Source: Alphaproteobacteria bacterium
Lineage (GTDB): Bacteria; Pseudomonadota; Alphaproteobacteria; Rhodospirillales; Magnetospirillaceae
DNA: 38,503 nt
Assembly (NCBI GenBank): GCA_021325215.1
Contig: JAJPHO010000147.1
Span: forward strand, 1 to 38,503
Direction: 5' to 3'
The notes below the pieces were generated by a model. The model had not been told where the DNA came from. It did not search any database and worked only from the letters and a program-made list of their open reading frames with translations. Within the stretch, counting starts at the first letter, position 1; the number at the start of each line of letters is the position of its first letter. Shown piece by piece: positions 17,238 through 25,986 of this stretch. Position numbers and translations under genes: made by a program.

Positions 17238-18009
17238 ACGGATCGACCTGTCCCGCGCCCGCATCCTGATCAGCAATGATGATGGGGTCGATGCTCCCGG
17301 CATCAAGGTGCTGGAAGAGGTGGCGCGGAGCCTGTCGGACGATGTCTGGGTGGTGGCGCCGGAAAGCGAGCAGAGCGCCGTCGCCCATTCCCTGACCATC
17401 CGCCGGCCGCTGCGTCTGCGGCAGGTCGGCGAGCGGCGCTACTGCGTGGATGGCACCCCGACCGATTCGGTTCTGCTGGGCGTGCGGCAATTGCTGACCG
17501 ACAAGCGCCCCGATCTGGTGCTGTCGGGCATCAACCGGGGCAGCAATCTCGGCGACGATGTTTCCTATTCCGGCACGGTGGCGGCGGCGATGGAAGGGGC
17601 TCTGCTGGGCATCCCGTCGATCGCCCTGTCGCAGCATATCGCCGGCGACAGCCCGATCAAATGGGATACCGCCCGCCATTGGGCGCCCGAAGTGATCCGC
17701 CGCCTGGCCGCCGAAGGCTGGCCGGCCAATGTGCTGATCAACGTCAATTTCCCCGACCTGCCGGCCGACAAGGTGACCGGCATCGCGGTGGCGGACCAGG
17801 GCAAGCGCAAGATCGGCGATGAACTGGTCGAGCGCATCGATCCGCGCGGCCAGCCTTATTACTGGATCGGCGGGCAGCGGCTCGAGGACCCGGGCCTCGA
17901 AGGTACGGATCTCGCCGCGGTCTATCAGGGCAAGGTGGCGGTGACCCCACTGGGGACCGATTTCACCCATCGGGGAACGCTGGCAGCGATGGCGTCGCTT
18001 TTCGGATGA
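17230..18009 (+). CDS. surE: 5'/3'-nucleotidase SurE
   Basis: 259 residues. SurE is a metal-dependent phosphatase that removes phosphate from 5' or 3' nucleoside monophosphates and from short polyphosphate in the cytoplasm. The metal-binding N-terminus [14 protein letters not shown] has N16-D17-D18; the Ser and Asn ligands follow in [13 protein letters not shown] and [19 protein letters not shown]. Its ATG lies 5 bases before the serS stop, and its own stop overlaps the ATG of pcm. The surE-pcm pair is widely conserved and linked to stationary-phase survival in E. coli. Confidence 0.96.
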   Translation: MAERIDLSRARILISNDDGVDAPGIKVLEEVARSLSDDVWVVAPESEQSAVAHSLTIRRPLRLRQVGERRYCVDGTPTDSVLLGVRQLLTDKRPDLVLSGINRGSNLGDDVSYSGTVAAAMEGALLGIPSIALSQHIAGDSPIKWDTARHWAPEVIRRLAAEGWPANVLINVNFPDLPADKVTGIAVADQGKRKIGDELVERIDPRGQPYYWIGGQRLEDPGLEGTDLAAVYQGKVAVTPLGTDFTHRGTLAAMASLFG

Positions 18010-18644
18010 AGAACGAGGCGCGCAAGATCCGCCTGATCATGGAATTGCGGCGGTCCGGCGTGACCGATACCCGCGTATTGTCCGCGATCGAGCGTATCCC
18101 GCGCGAAATCTTCGTTCCCGACCCCTTCAAGGACCAGGCCTACGAGAATACGGCGCTGCCGATCAAGCTGGGCCAGACCATCAGCCAGCCGCTGGTGGTC
18201 GCCTCGATGAGCCAGGCGCTGGCGGTGGGCGAGCGGATGAAGGTGCTTGAGATCGGCACCGGCTCGGGCTATCAGGCGGCGGTGCTGGCCAAATTGTGCC
18301 GGCGGCTTTATACGATCGAGCGCCATGGACCGCTGCTGGCCGGCGCCGAGGAGATTTTCAAGCAATTGCGCCTGCACAACATCACCGCCATCGTCGCCGA
18401 CGGCAGCCGCGGCTGGCCCGAACAGGCGCCGTTCGACCGCATCATGGTGACGGCGGCGGCCGAGACGGTGCCGGAAAAGCTGGCCGACCAGCTGGCCGAG
18501 GGTGGAATCATGGTGCTGCCGCTGGGCGCCCAGGGCGGCGACCAGGATCTGATCCGCGTCACCAAGCAGGACGGCAAGACCCGCGAGGAAAGCCTGTTTC
18601 CGGTGCGCTTCGTTCCCCTGGTGGCGGGCGAGGTGCCGTCGTGA
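18006..18644 (+). CDS. pcm: Protein-L-isoaspartate O-methyltransferase
   Basis: 212 residues. It methylates isoaspartyl residues in aged proteins with S-adenosylmethionine, starting their repair. The SAM motif [17 protein letters not shown] is at about 80-95, the post-motif [22 protein letters not shown] follows, and the substrate-side [14 protein letters not shown] is at 55-68, as in all PIMT enzymes. ATGA overlap with surE at 18006 and GTGA overlap with the following lipoprotein gene at 18641 show tight translational coupling. Confidence 0.96.
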   Translation: MKNEARKIRLIMELRRSGVTDTRVLSAIERIPREIFVPDPFKDQAYENTALPIKLGQTISQPLVVASMSQALAVGERMKVLEIGTGSGYQAAVLAKLCRRLYTIERHGPLLAGAEEIFKQLRLHNITAIVADGSRGWPEQAPFDRIMVTAAAETVPEKLADQLAEGGIMVLPLGAQGGDQDLIRVTKQDGKTREESLFPVRFVPLVAGEVPS

Positions 18645-19783
18645 AGCGGGTTCTGGTTCTTGCCGCGCTGCTGATCCTGGCCGCTTGCGGCAATCCGCCC
18701 AGCCAGGGGCCGCGCACCCTGCCGCCGGTGGTCAACGAACCGTCGGGCGCGGCGGCCAATGGCGGCGCTTATGTGGTCAAATCAGGCGATACCATCTATT
18801 CGATCGCGCGCGAGCTGCATGTTTCGGTGCGCTCGCTGATCGACGCCAACCAGCTGCAGGCGCCGTTCCAGCTGACGCCGGGCCAGCGCCTGACCCTGCC
18901 GGGCAGCGGTTTCTATGTCGTCGCCAAGGGGGACAATCTGTCGGTGATCGCGCGCAAGACCGGTGTCGCTTTCGGCACGCTGGCGCGCATGAACGGTCTG
19001 GCCGCACCCTATGTGCTGCAGCCGGGACAGAAGCTGGTGCTGCCGGCGTCCGCCGCCGCGCCGGTTCCCGCCGCCGCCACCGTCGCCAGTGCGGCGCCGG
19101 CTGTGCCCGTGCCGGCCGCGCGTCCCGCTGCTCCGCCGCCGGTTCCGCCTTCGGGCGTGACGTCGTCGCCGCTTCCGCCGCCGACCTCGGCCGCCGCCGC
19201 TCCCGCTTCGGCGCCGATTGGTGCGCCGCCGGTTCCGTCGGCTCCTCCCGTCCCATCCGCTCCCATTCCGCCGCCGCCCGCCGTCGCGCCGCCGATCTCG
19301 GCGCCGACCCAGACCGCCGCGCTGCCGCCGGCGCCGCTGCCCGAGCCGCCGGCCAAGTCCGGTCACGGCTTCATCTGGCCGCTCAAGGGCGACGTGATCC
19401 TCGATTACGGCACCACCGGCCATGGCCAGCATAATGACGGCATCAACATCGCGGCGGCGCGCGGCACCCCCGTGATGGCCGCCGAGTCCGGCGTCGTCGC
19501 CTATGCCGGCAACGAGCTGCGCGGCTTCGGCAATCTGCTGCTGATCAAGCATGAAGGCGGCTGGATGACCGCCTATGCCCATAACGACACGCTGCTGGTG
19601 AAGCGCGGCGATGTGGTGAAGCGCGGGCAGAAGATCGCCAAGGTCGGCGATTCCGGCGGCGTGTCACAGCCGCAGCTGCATTTCGAAGTGCGTCAGGGCA
19701 CTCGCGCGATCGATCCGAATTCGGTTCTGGGCGGGGCTTCCATTCCCGCTTCGGCGCCGCTCGATCCGCCCGATCCGGGCTGA
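18641..19783 (+). CDS. nlpD: NlpD-like lipoprotein: two LysM domains and a degenerate LytM (M23) domain
   Basis: 380 residues from GTG 18641. Residues 1-16 form a lipoprotein signal with lipobox LAAC (Cys 16), so the protein is anchored in the outer membrane or inner leaflet. Two LysM domains (about 44-87 and 90-133, YVVKSGD and YVVAKGD) bind peptidoglycan. A Pro/Ala-rich linker (about 140-240) leads to the LytM domain (about 243-365). The usual zinc ligands are altered: H264-NDGI-N269 where the active form has H-x3-D, and Q345-L-H347 instead of H-x-H. NlpD and EnvC in E. coli are inactive LytM proteins that activate amidases, so an activator role at the septum is likely. The upstream open frame is not protein-like. 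It follows pcm as in many alphaproteobacteria. Confidence 0.88.
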   Translation: MKRVLVLAALLILAACGNPPSQGPRTLPPVVNEPSGAAANGGAYVVKSGDTIYSIARELHVSVRSLIDANQLQAPFQLTPGQRLTLPGSGFYVVAKGDNLSVIARKTGVAFGTLARMNGLAAPYVLQPGQKLVLPASAAAPVPAAATVASAAPAVPVPAARPAAPPPVPPSGVTSSPLPPPTSAAAAPASAPIGAPPVPSAPPVPSAPIPPPPAVAPPISAPTQTAALPPAPLPEPPAKSGHGFIWPLKGDVILDYGTTGHGQHNDGINIAAARGTPVMAAESGVVAYAGNELRGFGNLLLIKHEGGWMTAYAHNDTLLVKRGDVVKRGQKIAKVGDSGGVSQPQLHFEVRQGTRAIDPNSVLGGASIPASAPLDPPDPG

Positions 19784-19789
19784 TCGGGC

Positions 19790-20650
19790 TTAGCCGACCG
19801 TCTTCCCCAGTCTGCCGGCCAGATCCTGGATGAACTGCCAGGCGACGCGGCCGGATCTTGACCCGCGGGTCATCGACCATTCCACCGCCTGGGCGCGCAT
19901 GTCTTCCAGGCCGATCTCCAGGCCATAGGCCTTGGCGTAGCCTTCGATGATCGAGAAATAGGTCGCCTGGTCGAGATTGTGGAAGCCCAGCCACAGGCCG
20001 AAACGGTCGGACAGCGACACCTTTTCCTCGACCGCCTCGCTGGCATGGATCGCCGTCGAGCGTTCATTGTCGATCATCTCGCGCGCCATCAAGTGGCGCC
20101 GGTTCGAGGTGGCATAGAACAGCACATTCTCGGGGCGTCCCTCCACGCCGCCATCCAGCACCGCCTTCAACGACTTGTAGCTCTCATCCGCCGCGTCGAA
20201 CGACAGATCGTCGCAGAACAGCAGCACGCGGCGCGGGCTGTCGCGCAGGATCTTCAGCAGATGGGGCAGGGACGGGATGTCCTCGCGGTGAATCTCGACC
20301 AGCGCCAGGATGCCTGGCTTCAGACGGTTGATCTCGGCATGCGCGGCCTTGACCAGCGAAGACTTGCCGGTGCCGCGCGCGCCCCACAGCAGCACATTGT
20401 TGGCGGGCAGCCCGTCGGCGAAGCGCTGGGTGTTGCCCAGCAGGATATCCCGTTGCGGTCCGATGCCCTGCAGAAGTTCGACATCGACGCGATTGACCTT
20501 ATGCACCGGCTCGAGGCCGGCGGGATCGGCGTGCCAGACGAAAGCGTCGGCTTCGTCGAGGGTGGCCGACCTCGGCGGAGGCGGGGAAAGCCTGTCGAGG
20601 GAGTCGGCGATGCGGGTGAGAAGCTGGAGCAGGGCGGGGTCTGTCGTCAT
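19790..20650 (-). CDS. DUF815 family P-loop ATPase
   Basis: 286 residues. The AAA-type Walker A GARGTGKSS is at 90-97 and the Walker B LLFCDDLSF starts near 143. LFYATSNRRHL corresponds to sensor 1, and a helical lid follows. The family is widespread in proteobacteria and has no firmly established role. Its stop lies 6 bp from the nlpD stop, so the two converge. In many alphaproteobacteria this gene is divergent from yajC directly; here 12 kb of accessory genes lie between them. The start ATG 20650 has a weak Shine-Dalgarno. Confidence 0.9.
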   Translation of the reverse strand: MTTDPALLQLLTRIADSLDRLSPPPPRSATLDEADAFVWHADPAGLEPVHKVNRVDVELLQGIGPQRDILLGNTQRFADGLPANNVLLWGARGTGKSSLVKAAHAEINRLKPGILALVEIHREDIPSLPHLLKILRDSPRRVLLFCDDLSFDAADESYKSLKAVLDGGVEGRPENVLFYATSNRRHLMAREMIDNERSTAIHASEAVEEKVSLSDRFGLWLGFHNLDQATYFSIIEGYAKAYGLEIGLEDMRAQAVEWSMTRGSRSGRVAWQFIQDLAGRLGKTVG

Positions 20651-21141
20651 GGCTGGAAAAGGGTATCACGCGTTGTGAGGGGCGACACTGTTGCATAAAT
20701 GCATAGGCTGGCGATCTTTATACAATGGTTGCATCGAGGTGAATTGACGAGTGTTGCAGGCGCGTGACAGAGTATTTCTTGCGCAAATCGTTGTTTCTTG
20801 CGTGCCTGGCGGTTGAGAAGTCTCTGCCATGCTTTTGTGAAAATTAAGTGAGACGAGCAGCAAAAAAACAAAAATATTGAATATCGATAGGGGAAAACGG
20901 TTGTTTTGTCGTCGTTATTTAGATTTTTGCTGCCGATCAGATCAATCTACTCAAATGGAATTGGTCCTGCCTTGGAGCGGGCGCGTTTCTGTGCGTGCCT
21001 GTAAGGGTCATTTCTATGCCGCGACAGTAGGAGGTCTGTTGGTGTGACTTAATTGCCCTTGGGGTGGGCAGAGTTCCGAAGTGATTTAACGAGAGCGCAT
21101 AAGCGCTCGATTTCCGAGAGATAGCCGGGAGGACAACAATC
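20651..21141. promoter_or_regulatory. 491-bp AT-richer leader between the DUF815 gene and the first TonB receptor
   Basis: No convincing gene is seen. The sequence is clearly richer in A and T than the flanks, mainly between 20820 and 20935. Visible elements: a palindrome TGCAT-AA-ATGCA at 20692-20703 with a second TTGCAT about 35 nt later; a hairpin GAGCGC-ATAA-GCGCTC at 21093-21108 in the presumed leader RNA; and the Shine-Dalgarno GGGAGGA 7 nt before the receptor ATG. It must hold divergent promoters, but I cannot place -35 and -10 boxes with confidence. Confidence 0.5.
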
Positions 21142-23631
21142 ATGAGGACGCGTACTAAGATTCTGACGGGGGTGAGCACGTCGGCCCTGATGCTGGCAGG
21201 CCTGCAACACGCGGCGTTCGCGGCGGCCGCTCCGGCACCGACCAGCGAAGAAGACACCATCATCGTTACCGGTACCCGCGATGTCGGCGTGAAGGCGCAG
21301 GACAGCGCCACCCCGATCGCGGTGCTGGGCGGCGAGGCCCTCGAGGCCACCGGCGCCGCCAGCGCCCTGGATGCGCTCAAAGACATTCTGCCCTCCTTCT
21401 CGGCCAATGGCTGGAGCCCTGACGCCTCCGAACTGGTGCGCGCGGCCCGCCTGCGCGGCATGAATCCGGGCGAGGTGCTGATCCTGATCAACGGCAAACG
21501 CCGCCATCAGTCCGCCAGCATCACCCCCGGCGGTTCCGACCAGAGCCCGGATTCCGGCTCGAACCCCGCCGATCTGGACATGATCCCGACCTCGGCGATC
21601 GACCATGTCGAAGTGCTGATGGACGGCGCCGCCGCCCAGTACGGTTCCGACGCGGTGGCCGGCGTCATCAACATCATCCTCAAGAACAACGCCGAGGGCA
21701 CCAGCCTCTATGCCGGCGGCGGCATCTCCACCCGCGGTGACAGCGCCCAGGCCATGGCCGGCTTCGACCAGGGCGCCCGCTTCTTCGGCGACGGCACCCT
21801 GAATCTGAGCGGCGACTATCGCCACCAGGATTTCAGCAACCGCAACGGCATCAATTGCCGCACCACCGCGACGGGCTGCATCGGCGGCGGGGAGACGGGC
21901 AGCGAGACCAATATCTATGGCGTGCAGAACGGGCCGGTGCGCAACCGCCTGGAAGGCTCGCCGCTCTACGACCTGATGAATCTCGGCTTCAATGCCGAGA
22001 AGCCGATCAACAGCGACCTTAGCATCTATGCCTTCGGCACGTTCGGACGCCGGACCTCGCAGGCCTTCGAGAATAACCGTGAAGACGCCCGCGCCCCCTT
22101 CTATTGGCCGGATGGCTTCTTCCCGCGCGAGACCCTGAACGAGGTCGATTTCGCCGTCACCGGCGGCGTCAAGGGAACCAATCTGGGCTGGGACTGGGAT
22201 TTGTCCGCCACCTATGGCCGCGACAGCGACCATTTCGGTCTGATCAATTCCTATAATACCGGCCTGTCCAATCCGCCCACCTACGCAAACCATCCCGGCC
22301 TCGGTCTGCAGACCAACTTCACCGGCGGCACCCTGGACTCGGCGGTCTATGAGCAGACCACCATCAACGCCGACATCCGCCGCGCGATCGACACCTTCCT
22401 GCCGGCGCCGGTCAATGTCGCCATCGGCGGCGAATACCGCTATGAAACCTACTCGCTGGGCGCGGGCGATCCCGGCACCTACATCGATGGCGGCACCCAG
22501 GCGGAAGCCGGCCTGACCCCGACCGACGCCTCCAGCCATTTCCGCCATGTCGAGGCGGTCTATGGCGACTTCTCGACCAAGCTGGTGCCGCAATGGACGG
22601 TCGATTTCGCCGTCCGCTACGAGAGCTACAGCCAGATCGGTGTCGGCGACACCACCAACGAGAAGTTCACCACCCGCTACGACTTCGCGCCGGAACTGGG
22701 TATCCGCGGCACCATCAGCAACGGCTTCCACGCGCCGAGCCTGGCGCAGTCCTATTATTCGGCCACCGCGGTGACGCCGAGCTCGCTGTCGATCCAGGCG
22801 CCGCCGACTTCGCCGGGAGCCAAGCTGCTCGGCGCGCAGCCGCTGGTGCCTGAGACGGCAAAGGACGTGTCGTTCGGCATCGTCTCCGAGCCGCTGCCGA
22901 AGCTGCATGTGACCGCCGACGTCTATCAGATCTGGCTCAACAAGGCGATCATCGACTCGGCGCAGGTTACCGGCGATACCGCCTTGCTGGCGGCGGCCGC
23001 CAACGGCAATCCGATCCCGCCCAATGCCGGCGAGACCGCTTTCGTCTCCTTCTTCGCCAACAGCGTCAACACCCGTACCCGCGGCCTGGACATCAATTCG
23101 GATTACCGCAGCGATTTCGGTGATTTCGGCACCGTGAAATGGTCGGCCGCGGCGAACTGGAACTCGATCGCCATCACCAACCAGTACGCCCTGCCTCCGC
23201 AGATGCGGGCGGCTCTGATCTCGGCCGGCCAGGCGCCGACCTACGTCAATCCGCAGATCCAGACCGATCTGACCAAGTCCTCGCCGCAGAACAAGATCAC
23301 CCTGGCGGCCAACTGGCATTGGAAGGATTTCGACGTCACCCTGCGCGAGACCCGCTATGGCCATGCCGATGAGAATGTCGGCTCCTCGTCCGCGGTCACG
23401 CCGTTCGCCAACATCTACATCAAGTCGGCCTACATCACCGACATCGACATCGGCTATTACATCACCGATGGGATCAAGCTGAACATCGGCGGCAACAACG
23501 TGTTCGACCATCTGCCCGGACAGCTGCCGGTCGCGTTGCGGACCGCCCGAGAGAGCAACCTGTATCCGTATTATACGCCGTGGGGCATCACCGGAGCCTA
23601 TTTCTACTCCAGGGTCTCGGCGAATTTCTAA
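21142..23631 (+). CDS. TonB-dependent outer-membrane receptor, first copy
   Basis: 829 residues. A Sec signal peptide (1-28) is followed by a TonB box-like segment EDTIIVTGTR near 37-46, the plug domain to about residue 185 (RLRGMNPGEVLILINGKRRH and DGAAAQYGSDAVAGVINII), and a 22-strand type barrel ending in ...YFYSRVSANF, with a terminal aromatic as required for outer-membrane insertion. Energised by TonB-ExbBD, such receptors import substrates too large or scarce for porins. The substrate is unknown. It is a paralogue of the receptor at 26561-28984; one 84-nt stretch in the plug is identical in both. It is followed by two hairpins and a TPR-sulfotransferase gene. No tonB or exbBD genes are in the window. 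Confidence 0.93.
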   Translation: MRTRTKILTGVSTSALMLAGLQHAAFAAAAPAPTSEEDTIIVTGTRDVGVKAQDSATPIAVLGGEALEATGAASALDALKDILPSFSANGWSPDASELVRAARLRGMNPGEVLILINGKRRHQSASITPGGSDQSPDSGSNPADLDMIPTSAIDHVEVLMDGAAAQYGSDAVAGVINIILKNNAEGTSLYAGGGISTRGDSAQAMAGFDQGARFFGDGTLNLSGDYRHQDFSNRNGINCRTTATGCIGGGETGSETNIYGVQNGPVRNRLEGSPLYDLMNLGFNAEKPINSDLSIYAFGTFGRRTSQAFENNREDARAPFYWPDGFFPRETLNEVDFAVTGGVKGTNLGWDWDLSATYGRDSDHFGLINSYNTGLSNPPTYANHPGLGLQTNFTGGTLDSAVYEQTTINADIRRAIDTFLPAPVNVAIGGEYRYETYSLGAGDPGTYIDGGTQAEAGLTPTDASSHFRHVEAVYGDFSTKLVPQWTVDFAVRYESYSQIGVGDTTNEKFTTRYDFAPELGIRGTISNGFHAPSLAQSYYSATAVTPSSLSIQAPPTSPGAKLLGAQPLVPETAKDVSFGIVSEPLPKLHVTADVYQIWLNKAIIDSAQVTGDTALLAAAANGNPIPPNAGETAFVSFFANSVNTRTRGLDINSDYRSDFGDFGTVKWSAAANWNSIAITNQYALPPQMRAALISAGQAPTYVNPQIQTDLTKSSPQNKITLAANWHWKDFDVTLRETRYGHADENVGSSSAVTPFANIYIKSAYITDIDIGYYITDGIKLNIGGNNVFDHLPGQLPVALRTARESNLYPYYTPWGITGAYFYSRVSANF

Positions 23632-23638
23632 AGGGGGG

Positions 23639-23661
23639 CGATCCGGGTTATGCTCGGATCG
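23639..23661 (+). terminator. Hairpin after the first TonB receptor
   Basis: Arms CGATCCG (23639-23645) and CGGATCG (23655-23661) with a 9-nt loop, starting 8 nt after the stop codon. No T-tract. It may protect the 3' end of the receptor mRNA. Confidence 0.4.
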
Positions 23662-23667
23662 TTTCGG

Positions 23668-23715
23668 CTTCGGGCCGCGGCGTGGGAACGCGGCCCGAAG
23701 TCCGATTTTCTTCCT
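23668..23715 (+). terminator. Strong hairpin before the TPR-sulfotransferase gene
   Basis: Perfect 12-bp arms CTTCGGGCCGCG (23668-23679) and CGCGGCCCGAAG (23689-23700) around a 9-nt loop, followed by a short T-rich stretch (ATTTTCTTCCTTT). It could terminate part of the receptor transcripts and reduce expression of the downstream gene; an attenuating terminator is the inference. Confidence 0.55.
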
Positions 23716-23731
23716 TTGAAAGAGCATCAAA

Positions 23732-25705
23732 CTGAATTCGGCAACCCTTCATTCCCTGTTCGTCGCTGGCGTGCGCCTGCATCAGTCGGGCCGCCTCGCC
23801 GAAGCAGAGGCCGCTTACCGCCAGGTGCTCGACGCCGAGCCGCGTCATGCCGACAGCCTGCATCTGCTGGGGGTCGCGGCGACGCAGAGGGGGCGGCACG
23901 AAGAGGCGGTCGAGCTGATCGGCCGGGCCATCGCGGAAAATGGAGCGATGGCGCCCTATCATTCCAATCTCGGTACCAGCCTGCGTTCGCTGGGGCGCCT
24001 GGCCGACGCTGAAGCCAGCTATCGCCGCGCCATCGAGCTGAAGCCGGATTATCCCGACGCCCATAATCATCTCGGCACCACGCTGCGCGACTTCGGGCGG
24101 GCCCTCGAAGCCGAGGCCAGCTACCGCGAGGCGCTGCGCCTGCGCCCCGATTACGGCGACGCCTTCAACAATCTCGGCAATCTGCTGCGCGAAACCAACC
24201 GCCCCGCCGAGGCCGAGCCGGCCTATCGCCAGGCTCTGCGCTTCCTGCTGCCGCAGCATCCGAAACTGGCCTCGGTGCTGCGCAATCTGGCGGCGGCCCT
24301 GCATGATCTCGAGCGCGATGGCGAGGCCGAGGCTGCCTGCCGCGCCGCCTTGCTGCGCGATTTCGCCGACGCCGAGAACCACGACGCCTATGCCGGCATT
24401 CTGCGCGATCTGGACCAGATGGATCTGGCGGATATTTCGCAGCGCCGCGCCGTCGCTCTGGAGCCCGGTAATGCCGTCTTCTATCTCGACCACGCCCTGT
24501 TGCTGAAGGCGATGGGACGGGTGCCGCTGGGCGAGGTGGCGTGCCGCCGCGCCCTGGCGATCGATCCCGGCTCGGTCAAGGCGCTCAACAGTCTGGGCGG
24601 ATTGCTGTTCGATCTCGGCCAGATGGACGTGGCGGAAGCCACCATGCGCGAGACGCTGGAGCGGGAACCGGACAATTGCGCCTATCATCTCAGCTATTCC
24701 GCGACCCATCGCTACCGTGACGGCGACGCGCATCTGGCGCAGATGGAGGCGATGGCGGAACAAGCGGGGGAATTGCCCGACATCGATCAGGCGCATCTGC
24801 ATTTCGCCCTGGCCAAGGCCTATGAGGATGTCGGCGCCAAGGATCTCGGCTTCGCGCAGCAGCAGCTCGGCAACGCGGCCAAGCGCCGTACCTTCGAGTA
24901 TGACGAGGCCGGCACCATGGCCCAGATCGAGGCCATCAAGCGGATCTTCACCCGGGACTTCATCAATCGGCACAAGCGCGGTTACCGCCTGGCCGAAGGG
25001 CCGATCTTCATTCTCGGCATGATGCGGTCGGGCTCGACCCTGGTCGAACAGATCCTCGCCAGCCACCCCGAAGTGTTCGGCACCGGCGAACTTACCCTGT
25101 TCCGCCAGGCCCTGAACAACCATACCGGGCATGTGCGCTATCCGGACATGGTTCCCGACATCTCGCCTTTGACGCTCGATGCGATCGGCGGTGCCTACGA
25201 GAAGCGGCTGCGCCAGGAGGCGCCATCCTTCCGGCGCATCACCGACAAATATCTGCACAATTTCCTCTATTGCGGCCTGATCGCGCTGGCGATGCCGCAT
25301 GCGCGCATCATCCATACGGTGCGCGATCCGGTCGACACCTGTCTGTCGATCTATTCCAAGCTGTTCACCGGCCATCATCCTTATGCCTACGACCTGGCCG
25401 AGCTGGGGCGCTATCACCGTGCCTATCAGTCGCTGATGGATCATTGGCGCCAGGTTCTGCCCGAAGCGATGATGATCGATCTGCGCTATGAAGAGCTGGT
25501 CGGCGATCTCGAAGGGCAGGCGAGGCGCCTGCTCGATCATTGCGACTTGCCGTGGGACGATGCCTGCCTGTCCTTCCACAGCACCGACCGCGCCGTCCGC
25601 ACCGCCAGCGCGACCCAGGTCCGCCAGCCGATCTATCAGAGTTCGGTCGGGCGCTGGAAGCCGGCGCCGGAGCTGCTTCAGCCGCTGACGGCGGCGCTCG
25701 GCTAA
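23732..25705 (+). CDS. TPR-repeat protein with C-terminal sulfotransferase domain
   Basis: 657 residues if started at CTG 23732. TPR repeats occupy about 1-320 (for example AEASYRRAIELKPDYPDAHN and AEASYREALRLRPDYGDAFN). The C-terminal half is a Sulfotransfer_3-type domain: the PAPS 5'-phosphosulfate loop GMMRSGSTLVEQIL near 430-443 and the 3'-phosphate motif HTVRDPVDTCLSIYSKLF. It would move sulfate from PAPS to an unknown acceptor in the cytoplasm. The first conventional start, GTG 23771, would begin in the middle of the first TPR helix and has no Shine-Dalgarno. The frame upstream reads a good helix back to a TGA at 23717-23719, and CTG 23732 is preceded by AAAGAG at 7 nt. Such proteins are often found beside TonB receptors in alphaproteobacteria. 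Confidence 0.85.
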   Translation: MNSATLHSLFVAGVRLHQSGRLAEAEAAYRQVLDAEPRHADSLHLLGVAATQRGRHEEAVELIGRAIAENGAMAPYHSNLGTSLRSLGRLADAEASYRRAIELKPDYPDAHNHLGTTLRDFGRALEAEASYREALRLRPDYGDAFNNLGNLLRETNRPAEAEPAYRQALRFLLPQHPKLASVLRNLAAALHDLERDGEAEAACRAALLRDFADAENHDAYAGILRDLDQMDLADISQRRAVALEPGNAVFYLDHALLLKAMGRVPLGEVACRRALAIDPGSVKALNSLGGLLFDLGQMDVAEATMRETLEREPDNCAYHLSYSATHRYRDGDAHLAQMEAMAEQAGELPDIDQAHLHFALAKAYEDVGAKDLGFAQQQLGNAAKRRTFEYDEAGTMAQIEAIKRIFTRDFINRHKRGYRLAEGPIFILGMMRSGSTLVEQILASHPEVFGTGELTLFRQALNNHTGHVRYPDMVPDISPLTLDAIGGAYEKRLRQEAPSFRRITDKYLHNFLYCGLIALAMPHARIIHTVRDPVDTCLSIYSKLFTGHHPYAYDLAELGRYHRAYQSLMDHWRQVLPEAMMIDLRYEELVGDLEGQARRLLDHCDLPWDDACLSFHSTDRAVRTASATQVRQPIYQSSVGRWKPAPELLQPLTAALG

Positions 25706-25711
25706 CTCTAG

Positions 25712-25737
25712 AAGCCCCGGATTTCCGGGGCTTTTTT
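25712..25737 (+). terminator. Rho-independent terminator after the TPR-sulfotransferase
   Basis: Arms AAGCCCCGGA (25712-25721) and TCCGGGGCTT (25724-25733) with a two-base tip, followed by six T residues (25732-25737). It begins 7 nt after the stop and separates this unit from the ridA operon. Confidence 0.9.
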
Positions 25738-25828
25738 CTGCCTATCCCCCCGCACTGTGGCAAAAATGCCTAAGGATTCGGCATTCTTCGGAATGACCGA
25801 AAAAAGGGCATTGGGCGCCTTGACGCAT

Positions 25829-25845
25829 ATGACATCCACATGACA
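25829..25845 (-). promoter_or_regulatory. Pho-box-like direct repeat upstream of the ridA operon
   Basis: The minus strand reads TGTCAT-GTGGA-TGTCAT. Both TGTCAT cores match the known PhoB half-site and their 11-bp period is that of a Pho box. The orientation is opposite to the operon, whereas most activating Pho boxes point towards the gene. It overlaps the -35 part of the candidate promoter, so repression or activation are both possible. Confidence 0.4.
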
Positions 25846-25869
25846 AAGTGACTCTTATTGAGGCATAAA
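25840..25869 (+). promoter_or_regulatory. Candidate promoter of the ridA operon
   Basis: ATGACA (25840-25845) and CATAAA (25864-25869) are 18 bp apart. This gives a leader of about 110 nt. Matches to TTGACA/TATAAT are moderate. Confidence 0.35.
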
Positions 25870-25986
25870 TTCCACGTGCCTAAAGAGAGTGCAATCACAA
25901 GTAGCGAAGAAGATATAAGTAAATATAAAAAGTAATTCGAGGGGGTCCAGGATCGACGAACAGCTCTAAAAAATAAGGAGATGTCG

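Larger units (their letters stand above)
25738..25980 (+). promoter_or_regulatory. Promoter and leader region of the ridA operon
   Basis: No gene is seen in these 243 bp. They contain an inverted repeat AATGCC-N9-GGCATT (25765-25770, 25780-25785), two copies of TGCCTAARGA (25767 and 25877), a Pho-box-like repeat (separate entry), a possible promoter (separate entry) and an AT-rich leader at about 25905-25980 ending in AAGGAG. Confidence 0.55.

Noticed and set aside
20955-21047. A 30-codon plus-strand frame in the leader of the first TonB receptor
   Set aside because: No good ribosome-binding site and no recognisable peptide; chance frames of this size are common.
21049-23730. An 893-codon minus-strand frame opposite the first TonB receptor, and a similar 673-codon frame opposite the second (26852-28873)
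   Set aside because: Both mirror the conserved codons of the receptors and resemble each other only because the receptors are paralogues. No start signal or domain was found.
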